This document shows positions 55,831 to 64,000 of a DNA stretch of 64,000 bases, piece after piece. The notes below the pieces were generated by a model. That model was not told where the DNA came from, searched no databases, and saw only the letters and a list, made by a program, of their open reading frames with translations. Made by a program: the position numbers and the translations under genes. The first letter of the stretch is position 1; the number at the start of each line of letters is the position of its first letter. Source of the stretch: Arion vulgaris (taxonomy: Eukaryota > Mollusca > Gastropoda > Stylommatophora > Arionidae); assembly GCA_020796225.1 (NCBI GenBank), contig CM036756.1, positions 69,671,043 to 69,735,042 on the forward strand, read 5' to 3'.

Positions 55831-56402
55831 AATAGGGTAAAACAAATTAAGAGAGAAATAGAGAGAAAGAAAGAGAGCGAGTGAAAGAAGTGTAGAAAAG
55901 TAATGCACCACTTTTAACATGTCTACATTTTTTTGTCAGCAGACTACAAGGACATACTTTTGTTGAAAGGTTCCAAGTAGTTGGACATTTAACACTAACT
56001 TGGTAACCTGTTTTTGTCATGCTTTATTTTGAAATGTATCTTCCGATTACAATTAAAAAAAACACAGCCTTAACTGCAATTGATTTAAAGACTTGTTTTA
56101 AAAACCTTATTTTGCACTTCACATTTGACATGTTTAATTATATTTCATCACTTACTGCACTTGTCGTACTTCTATGTTGATTTGTTTCTAGTATTACTTT
56201 GTCTTTCATTTTGTCATCTTTCTATGCTATTAAAACTCTATTTGCTTGATGAACTTTTTTTAATAATACATTATTAATATTCGTAGATGGTAAGTCTCAA
56301 ACAGTTCATTTTGTCGCTTGTCAATTTCTCGAAGCAATGAGAAACAATGTTATAACTATTATGTGTTTTGGCTATCCACTTTTGTAAAAATCTTCGCACG
56401 TG
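55831..56402. other. AT-rich unique stretch
   Basis: A gagagaaatagagagaaaga patch is at 55853-55885. Nothing else recognised. Confidence 0.4.
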
Positions 56403-56645
56403 TGTTGCCAGCAGCACAGAATAGTACCACTGTGACCTACAAAGCATGTCGTAAGAGTCGACTGAGGTAGGGGCATAGAGAAGCTATCCTAGTAAATAAA
56501 AAGCATCGCAGAAATCGAATGTGCTGGTATACTTTAGGCGCATAACTGGCACAACGTGCAATCGCTCTTAAACTCAGATCACATACAAATCACAAAAAGT
56601 GGTTTAACAAGTGGTCGATATGGAGCGCTCGAAGAAGAATAAGAA
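56403..56645 (+). mobile_element. SINE family A copy
   Basis: Head gcagcacagaatagtaccac, core gcatgtcgtaagagtcgact, through aagctatcctagtaaataaa to ggagcgctcgaagaagaata. Confidence 0.88.
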
Positions 56646-56849
56646 GAAGTAACAGTCTTGACTAAAAGATGAGAAACAAGGGCTATGACAACACTTTATA
56701 ATCATTGAACAATGTAATATGTGAAGAAGATTGTGAAAATAAGATATGTTTACAAGCTTTACAGCTAGACTATATAACAATATCACAGAGACGCTGCAGG
56801 TTGTCAGAGAGAATATAACTATAGGTTCACAACAAGACAAAAAGATATA

Positions 56850-57090
56850 AAGCTGAAGCATTTACTCCATTGCACCGGGTTTTACCCATATGTCTCGGTC
56901 CCTCTCCGCAGACCCTCTACGTCATCTGCTGGGCGCATTTCATAAAGCTTGAACTAAGTAGCTTTGGCAAATATTCGAGAGTTCTCTGGAAATAAAATGC
57001 ACTCGTGAATAGACTGGCACTGTCCGGATTCAAACTCACGACCTTCGGAACGCAAGGCGAGGGATTAACCACTTAACCACAGAGAACCCC
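56850..57090 (-). mobile_element. SINE family 1 copy adjoining an array
   Basis: The minus-strand head ggggttctctgtggttaagt and gtgagtttgaatccggac, the ttcaagctttatgaaatgcg body, and a cggtgcaatggagtaaatgc end. Its first 18 bases (5' end of the tRNA-like head) form part of the 28-bp array unit that follows. Confidence 0.9.
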
Positions 57091-57603
57091 ATAGCTTATC
57101 TTAACCACAGAGAACCCCATAGCTTATCTTAACCACAGAGAACCCCATAGCTTATCTTAACCACAGAGAACCCCATAGCTTATCTTAACCACAGAGAACC
57201 CCATAGCTTATCTTAACCACAGAGAACCCCATAGCTTATCTTAACCACAGAGAACCCCATAGCTTATCTTAACCACAGAGAACCCCATAGCTTATCTTAA
57301 CCACAGAGAACCCCATAGCTTATCTTAACCACAGAGAACCCCATAGCTTATCTTAACCACAGAGAACCCCATAGCTTATCTTAACCACAGAGAACCCCAT
57401 AGCTTATCTTAACCACAGAGAACCCCATAGCTTATCTTAACCACAGAGAACCCCATAGCTTATCTTAACCACAGAGAACCCCATAGCTTATCTTAACCAC
57501 AGAGAACCCCATAGCTTATCTTAACCACAGAGAACCCATAGCTTATCTTAACCACAGAGAACACCATAGCTTATCTTAACCACAGAGAACCCTATAGCTT
57601 ATC
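57073..57603. repeat. Minisatellite, 28-bp unit, from a SINE/flank junction
   Basis: Nineteen units of atagcttatc plus ttaaccacagagaacccc. The second part is the SINE head, and the first 10 bases are the sequence beyond the SINE end. About sixteen units are identical. The last three carry single changes. Confidence 0.97.
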
Positions 57604-58250
57604 AACTAGACAATAGCACAATATTCACACTAGACACTATAACAATGTTCACAACTAGACAATATTACAATGTTCACAGCTAGACAATATATCAATGTTC
57701 ACAACTAGACAATATATCAATGTTCAGAACTAGACAATATAGCAATGTTCACAACTAGACAATATATCAATGTTCAGAACTAGACACTATAACAATGTTC
57801 ACAACTAGGCACTATAACAATGTTCACAACTAGACACTATAACAATGTTCACAACTAGACACTATTACAATGTTCACAACTAGACAATATAACAATATTC
57901 ACAATTAGACAATATATCAATGTTCAGAACTAGACATATACAATGTTCACAACTAGACAATATATCAATGTTCACAACTAGACAATATAACAATGTTCAC
58001 AACTAGACAATATATCAATGTTCACAACTAGACAATATAACAATGTTTACAACTAGACAATATAACAATATTCACAACTAGACAATATACAATTTCACAT
58101 AGCTATAGAATATAACAAAGTTCACAACTAGAGAATATAACAATGTTCACAGCTAGACAATATAGCAATGTTCACAACTAGACATTATAACAATATTCAC
58201 AACTAGACAATATAACAATGTTCACAGCTAGACAATATTTAATTTTTGCC
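57604..58250. repeat. Minisatellite, 25-bp unit
   Basis: About 26 units of caatgttcacaactagacaa plus tataa, with variants atcaatg, agcaatg and cactata. It directly follows the 28-bp array. Confidence 0.95.
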
Positions 58251-58269
58251 ACTAAACAATTTATCAAGG

Positions 58270-58897
58270 TTTGCAACTAGAATTATCTATCTTAGCCATT
58301 AGACATGTTTTGTTGCAACTAGAATTATCTATCTTAGCCATTAGACATGTTTTGTTGCAACTAGAATTATCTATCTTAGTCATTAGACATGTTTTGTTGC
58401 AACTAGAATTATCTATCTTAGCCATTAGACATGTTTTGTTGCAACTAGAATTATCTATCTTAGTCATTAGACATGTTTTGTTGCAACTAGAATTATCTAT
58501 CTTAGTCATTAGACATGTTTTGTTTGCAACTAGAATTATCTATCTTAGCCATTAGACATGTTTTGTTGCAACTAGAATTATCTATCTTAGTCATTAGACA
58601 TGTTTTGTTGCAACTAGAATTATCTATCTTAGTCATTAGACATGTTTTGTTGCAACTAGAATTATCTATCTTAGTCATTAGACATGTTTTTATGCAACTA
58701 GAATTATCTATCTTAGCCATTAGACATGTTTTGTTGCAACTAGAATTATCTATCTTAGCATTAGACATATTTGTTCAACTAGAATTATCTATCTTAGCCA
58801 TTAGACATGTTTTGTTGCAACTAGAATTATCTATCTTAGTCATTAGACATGTTTTGTTGCAACTAGAATTATCTATCTTAGCCATTAGACATGTTTT
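58270..58897. repeat. Minisatellite, 42-bp unit
   Basis: Fifteen units of ttgcaactagaattatctat plus cttagccattagacatgttttg. Sites gcc and gtc alternate irregularly. Both strands are open as 14-residue repeats. It shares caactaga with the preceding 25-bp array. Confidence 0.96.
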
Positions 58898-58904
58898 GCG
58901 CCCT

Positions 58905-59150
58905 TGTGTTGGTGGGACTCTCAAATAGAGCAAAGAATTGCAACATTGCAAGGCATGTCGTAAGTACCAACTAAGGTAGGGCCATGGAAGCTACCCTAGT
59001 AAAATAAAAAGAGTGCAGAAATCGGATGTGCTGACCTACTTGTAGGTGCATAGCTGGTACAACGTACAGTCACATTTAGGCATGGGTCACATAGAAATCT
59101 TACAGGGTGGTTTAACAAGTGGTCGATATGGAGAGTTTGAAAAAAGAAGA
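58905..59150 (+). mobile_element. SINE family A copy
   Basis: Core gcatgtcgtaagtaccaact (changed), gctaccctagtaaaataaaa, cagaaatcggatgtgctgac, and an end ggagagtttgaaaaaagaag. It starts within ten bases of the 42-bp array. Confidence 0.85.
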
Positions 59151-59364
59151 AGGCGTAAGTTGTGTACTTAATAATAACACTAATATAATGCTGCTAGTTA
59201 CTGTGATTTTGACAACGTTGTTATTGATATATATTCACGGTTATGCTGAGAGCGATTAAGGTAAAACTGTTTCTCGAGGCAAAGATAATCTGTTGCTTGA
59301 GGTAAAGATAACGAGTAGAATGTTGTTACTGATGACATTTTAACTATGATGATGATAATGATGA
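59151..59364. other. Unique stretch
   Basis: A tgatgatgataatgatgat patch lies at 59347-59366. Nothing else. Confidence 0.4.
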
Positions 59365-59560
59365 TCAGGGCAGTGCTGTGCTATGATACAGAGAGGCGGT
59401 CGGATCAGGCGGAACCATAAGGAGGGTGGCATAAGCAGCAAAATCAAAATTAGAATTAAAGGTTATTTTAAAGAAAAAAACATTTAAGGGTGACATTTCG
59501 AAGACTTGCATCATACTGAGAAACTATACCGCACGGACCTGATGATGATGATGATAATGA
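59365..59560 (+). mobile_element. Family 9 repeat copy with (GAT)n tail
   Basis: gctatgatacagagaggcgg, cagcaaaatcaaaatta, cgaagacttgcatcatactg, taccgcacggacctga, followed by gatgatgatgataatgatg. Matches 49140-49335 in opposite orientation. Confidence 0.72.
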
Positions 59561-59821
59561 TGTTTGTAAAAGATGATGTTAATGATGAATGTGATGATTA
59601 TGATGCTACTGGAACTGATGTAGTTGTTGAAGCTGATATTAAAACTATAATAATAATTGCAAAAACAAGCATAATTAATCCAACATTCAGGTTTTATGTA
59701 AGAAAGTTTGTACCTGCTGTGTCTGATATCTAACAAGCTCGTACAAATGTATATCAGACAAGGTATCTATGTCAAACTTGGTGGATGATAACAGAGGACT
59801 CAAGCAAGCGGTTTCTGTATC
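59561..59821. other. Unique stretch
   Basis: Nothing recognised. A 75-codon plus ORF here begins in the preceding repeat. Confidence 0.4.
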
Positions 59822-59829
59822 AACAATAT

Positions 59830-59994
59830 CAGTGGCGGCTCGTCATTAAGGACCAGAGGGCCGGGCCCCACCAAAAATAATATGTAACGTGTATTTATTA
59901 TTTAACAAATTAAAATGTAACATAACCCAAAGCCATGATTTTCCGAAAATTTGTGTCTGGCCCCACCAACAAAATCGATCACGAGCCGCCACTG
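59830..59994 (+). mobile_element. hAT-type MITE, perfect 8-bp TSD
   Basis: 165 bp, ends cagtggcggctcgt and acgagccgccactg, flanked by aacaatat at 59822-59829 and 59995-60002. Confidence 0.93.
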
Positions 59995-60164
59995 AACAAT
60001 ATTAAAACATACAAACTGACAGGGATTTCGTAGTCGCTAAGAATACGAGTTTTATAAGATAATGTAACAACTACGGAGAGAGAAAGAGAGAGAGAGAGAG
60101 AGTGTCCATAGACCCCAGTTTTAGAAACGCTGGTCTAATATATTTTAATATTAAATACGTGTTC

Positions 60165-60400
60165 TTTTCTTTTCTACAATCCTGTTTTGCATCACAGCGT
60201 CAGGCAGGATAAGAAGAGATTTATAGAACGGGCTTTTGTGTGCGCTTCATAAACAGTGTTTTTCATCTCCTCTGTTATCTCTGAGGTCCCCCTTTTCCTT
60301 GTCCGGCCTTTTACTTTGAATACATTGTATCGAAGTAACATTGCTTGTTGAGGTGCACTATCCGTTGGTAATCTGCTTATGTGGCCGAAATGTATAATTT
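60165..60400 (-). mobile_element. Retrotransposon RT tail (family 2)
   Basis: Minus frames give 'SRLPTDSAPQQAMLLRYNVF' and 'EITEEMKNTVYEAHTKA'-like blocks, then a C-D-A-K-Q-D end (cctgttttgcatcacagcgt on the plus strand). Its extreme 3' end is the sequence amplified in the 42-bp and 44-bp arrays. Confidence 0.72.
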
Positions 60401-60489
60401 ACTTTATATTACTTGTATTTTAGTAGGAACGAATTATTTTAAAAAGTGAATGATGATTTTATAAATGATTTTACAGCAAATTTTATAGA

Positions 60490-60985
60490 TGCAAAACAAC
60501 TACCACATAGAACAAACCAATCAATGTTCGAACATTAAAATCAAACAAGTGCATCATGTAAACAGAATAGTTAAACAAGTACATCAATATAAGTCAAGTA
60601 TTGAAACAAGTACATACATAGAAATAATATATTGTAACAAGTACATCAATATAAATAATATATTGAAACATGTACATCAGCACCAAAATGTATTGAAACA
60701 AGTACATCGATATAAATAATATATTGTAACAAGTACATCCACATAAATAATATATTGAAACATGTTCATCAGTACCAACAAATTATTAAAACATGTGTAT
60801 CAGTATAAATAATATATTGTAACAAGTACATCAATACACATAACTTATCATTAACTTATCATTACCTTATCATAACTTATCATCAAGAAAAAATAAGTCA
60901 TGTATTGAAACATGTACATCTGTATAAATAATATATTGAAACAAATACATCAAGATAAATCTTGTATTGAAACAAGAACATTATT
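60490..60985. repeat. Minisatellite, ~30-bp unit, loose
   Basis: About fifteen units of aacaagtacatcaatataaa plus taatatattg. Unit lengths vary, with several insertions. Confidence 0.82.
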
Positions 60986-61226
60986 GGTATATAACAAATC
61001 TTCTATTACGAAATCTTCATTAAAATAATTATATTGACAATTATCTTGGAAAGGAAGGTAGGACACACAAAAAGCCAAAGCAAAGACAGATACAATTGAG
61101 AAAGAACATCAAGAAGCGGACATGTAATAGTCTGGTCAAGTGAGCATCACGGGCAAGGGACAGAACGTGTTGAAGAGTCACTACAAACAACATCCAATAC
61201 GAAGAAGACCTAGCATTCTTTGATTG
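60986..61226. other. Unique stretch with a segment repeated at the window end
   Basis: cattattggtatataac, tcttctattacgaa and ttcatta (60978-61028) recur at 63951-63996. Confidence 0.55.
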
Positions 61227-61457
61227 TTTGAGAATCTACGAATATATAACTTTACTTCTCAGTTATATTATGTGATAATCTACGAATATATAACTTTTAC
61301 TCCCCAGTTATATTATGTGATAATTTACGAATATATAACTTTTACTTCTCTAGTTATATTATGTGATAATCTACGAATATATAACTTCTACTTCTCCAGT
61401 TATATTATGTGATAATTTACGAATATATAACTTTTACTTCTCCAGTTATATTATGTG
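61227..61457. repeat. Tandem repeat, ~45-bp unit
   Basis: Five units of gataatctacgaatatataa plus cttttacttctccagttata and ttatgt. The last unit runs into a SINE head. Confidence 0.93.
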
Positions 61458-61890
61458 TGTCTGTAGTGTAGAGGTAAGGTACTCGTCTCTCGTGACAAGG
61501 TAGTCGCTTCGCTCTCTTGTGGAATCATCGGATATTTTTCCAGAATCCTGATCTCCGTGTAGGTGAGATCGAGTTCCAAGTCCTATCGGAGACGGATGAT
61601 GAAACGTAGGTCCCGTGTTCAATTTGAGCACGTTAAAGAACTCTTGGTAGTTCAAAACAAAGAAGAGTAGGCTGGAAAGCCGCTGCCCGGGAAAAATTCA
61701 TTAGAAAAAGTTTTAAAATACAATTTCTACTAAATATATTGACCACCTCCAAATTACATCGGTGAGCCTCGCCGGTACTACAGAGTTCGTGCACTGTAGC
61801 TGAGATCCTCCTGTGTGGGAAGAGATTAGAGCACACATGATTACTCACGCAGTGCAATGATGATGGTCCTATCAATCAACCGATCAGTCA
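61456..61890 (+). mobile_element. SINE family 4 copy
   Basis: Head gtgtctgtagtgtagaggta (A-box region), agatcgagttccaagtccta, taggctggaaagccgctgcc, agagttcgtgcactgtagct and gattactcacgcagtgcaat, with the tgatgatggtcctatcaatc end. Full-length relative of 33868-34300. Confidence 0.8.
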
Positions 61891-61937
61891 CATTAGACTT
61901 GATTTGATAATTCAAGAAGTAAAAGAATTGTTCATCT

Positions 61938-62863
61938 TATTTTCTCTAATGATGTTTTGTCTCACAAAGTCAGGACCATCTTATTTTCTCTAATGATGTT
62001 TTGCCTCACAAAGTCAGGACCATCTTATTTTCTCTAATGATGTTTTGCCTCACAAAGTCAGGACCATCTTATTTTCTCTAATGATGTTTTGCCTCACAAA
62101 GTCAGGACCATCTTATTTTATCTAATGATGTTTTGCCTCACAAAGTCAGGACCATCTTATTTTCTCTAATGATGTTTTGCCTCACAAAGTCAGGATCATC
62201 TTATTTTCTCTAATGATGTTTTGCCTCACAAAGTCAGGACCATCTTATTTTCTCTAATGATGTTTTGCCTCACAAAGTCAGGACCATCTTATTTTCTCTA
62301 ATGATGTTTTGCCCACAAAGTCAGGACCATCTTATTTTCTCTAATGATGTTTTGCCTCACAAAGTCAGGACCATCTTATTTTATCTAATGATGTTTTGCC
62401 TCACAAAGTCAGGACCATCTTATTTTCTCTAATGATGTTTTGCCTCACAAAGTCAGGACCATCTTATTTTCTCTAATGATGTTTTGCCTCACAAAGTCAG
62501 GACCATCTTATTTTCTCTAATGATGTTTTGCCTCACAAAGTCAGGACCATCTTATTTTCTCTAATGATGTTTTGCCTCACAAAGTCAGGACCATCTTATT
62601 TTCTCTAATGATGTTTTGCCTCACAAAGTCAGGACCATCTTATTTTCTCTAATGATGTTTTGCCTCACAAAGTCAGGACCATCTTATTTTCTCTAATGAT
62701 GTTTTGCCTCACAAAGTCAGGACCATCTTATTTTCTCTAATGATGTTTTGTCTCACAAAGTCAGGACCATCTTATTTTCTCTAATGATGTTTTGCCTCAC
62801 AAAGTCAGGACCATCTTATTTTCTCTAATGATGTTTTGCCTCACAAAGTCAGGACCATCTTAT
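61938..62863. repeat. Minisatellite, 44-bp unit, from a retrotransposon end
   Basis: Twenty-one units of ttgcctcacaaagtcaggac plus catcttattttctctaatga and tgtt. ttttgcctcacaaagtcagg corresponds to the family-2 RT 3' end (ttttgcatcacagcgtcagg at 60186), and ttattttctctaatgatg to the region just beyond it. Confidence 0.95.
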
Positions 62864-63055
62864 TCGAACGCTCGATATCGACCACTTGTTAACCTAATAA
62901 TTTGTTAACCACTCTGTGATGTGTACATGATCCAAGCATAAGGGCGATTGTACGCTGTGCTAATTATGTGCCTACAAGTAGTCCAGCACACCCAAATTTT
63001 GCGATGCTTTTTATTTACTAGGGTAGGTTCACTAGGCCCTTACCTCAGACGACTG
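62863..63055 (-). mobile_element. SINE family A copy between two arrays
   Basis: From cgaacgctcgatatcgacca through gtgcctacaagtagtccagc to tttatttactagggtaggtt and ccttacctcagacgac. The tail abuts the 44-bp array, and the core end runs into the 27-bp array. Confidence 0.87.
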
Positions 63056-63930
63056 TGACTACATGCCTTGTGGTAGCAGATGACTACATGCCTTGTAGGT
63101 AGCAGTATGATTACATGCCTTGAGGTAGTAGTTAGCAGTATGACTACATGCCTTGTAGGAGAGTATGATTACATGCCTTGTAGGTAGCAGTATGACTACA
63201 TGCCTTGTAGGTAGCAGTATGATTACATGCCTTGTAGGTAGCAGTATGACTACATGCCTTGTAGGTAGCAGTATGACTACATGCCTTGTAGGTACAGTAT
63301 GACTACATGCCTTGTAGGAGCAGTATGACTACATGCCTTGTAGGTACAGATGACTACATGCCTTGTAGGTAGCAGTATGACTACATGCCTTGTAGGTAGC
63401 AGTATGACTACATGCCTTGTAGGTAGCAGTATGACTACATGCCTTGTAGGTAGCAGTATGACAATGCCTTGTAGGTAGCAGTATGACTACATGCCTTGTA
63501 GGTAGCAGTATGACTACATGCCTTGTAGGTAGCAGTATGACTACATGCCTTGTAGGTAGCAGTATGACTACATGCCTTGTAGGTAGCAGTATGACTACAT
63601 GCCTTGTAGGTAACAGTATGACTACATGCCTTGTAGGTAGCAGTATGACTACATGCCTTGTAGGTAGCAGATGATACATGCCTTTAGGTAGAAGATGATA
63701 CATGCCTTGTAGGTAGCAGTATGACTACATGCCTTGTAGGTAGCAGTATGACTACATGCCTTAAGGTAGCAGTTGACTACATGCCTTGTAGGTAGCAAAT
63801 GATTACATGCCTTATGGTACAGTATGATACATGTTTAGGTAGCATATGACTTACATGCCTTGTAGGTAGCTAATGACTACATGCCTTGTAGGTAGCAGAT
63901 GATTACATTGCTTGTAGTATGAAATGACTA
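63056..63930. repeat. Minisatellite, 27-bp unit, from a SINE core
   Basis: About 33 units of atgccttgtaggtagcagta plus tgactac. The unit is the family-A core on the minus strand (cgacatgccttgtaggtcgc) with a few changes. Units at 63056-63180 and after 63665 have many single-base losses. Confidence 0.95.
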
Positions 63931-64000
63931 AGATAATCTTGTATGACAAGCATTATTGGTATATAACATCTTCTATTACGAATTTCATTATATTTATGCA
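63931..64000. other. Window end, repeat of 60978-61028
   Basis: Continues cattattggtatataac, tcttctattacgaa and ttcatta, as at 60978. No gene. Confidence 0.55.

Noticed and set aside
58264..58928. Both-strand ORFs with 14-residue repeats
   Set aside because: 42-bp array open on both strands. No other coding evidence.
63329..63703. 124-codon minus ORF with RHVVILLPT repeats
   Set aside because: 27-bp tandem array.

Overview
The window looks like repeat-dense nuclear DNA of a mollusc, most likely a cephalopod. That assignment is an inference. It rests on one recognisable exon, of an invertebrate 5-HT1-type serotonin receptor, and on many tRNA-derived SINEs. One SINE family carries the core gcatgtcgtaagaggcgact, which I remember as common in molluscan SINEs. 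No bacterial gene, operon or CRISPR array is present.

The only convincing host coding sequence is the 3'-terminal exon at 44185-45234 (+). It encodes TM3 to the C-terminus of the receptor. No exon for TM1-TM2 is visible upstream, so the first 44 kb may be intron of this gene. The 5' exon(s) would then lie outside the window.

The rest is repeats. (1) More than twenty tandem arrays, with periods mostly 16-56 bp, cover roughly a quarter of the window: 0-0.8, 4.0-4.9, 5.3-8.2, 10.1-11.4, 13.4-14.4, 17.5-18.0, 19.5-20.3, 24.1-24.8, 30.2-30.6, 31.3-31.7, 39.8-41.1, 46.5-46.9, 53.4-54.4, 57.1-58.9, 60.5-61.0 and 61.2-63.9 kb. (2) There are at least six SINE families, several with clear target-site duplications and nested insertions. 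(3) Many 5'-truncated, frameshifted non-LTR retrotransposon ends are present, with reverse-transcriptase C-termini or RNase H tails. (4) One family of short hAT-type MITEs has 7 copies, three of them with perfect 8-bp target duplications. (5) A ~75-bp repeat in four copies resembles a decayed hammerhead or Penelope-type motif.

Two patterns stand out. First, at least four tandem arrays can be traced to a mobile-element end beside or inside them: a 28-bp array straddling a SINE/flank junction, a 27-bp array from a SINE core, and 42-bp and 44-bp arrays from the same retrotransposon 3' end. Second, a ~2.2-kb unrecognised element at 50.07-52.29 kb has two inverted, homologous arms and interrupts an old ~80-bp tandem repeat.

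All long ORFs other than the receptor exon are by-products of tandem repeats. Boundaries of repeats are by eye and good to about 5-30 bases unless a target duplication is stated.
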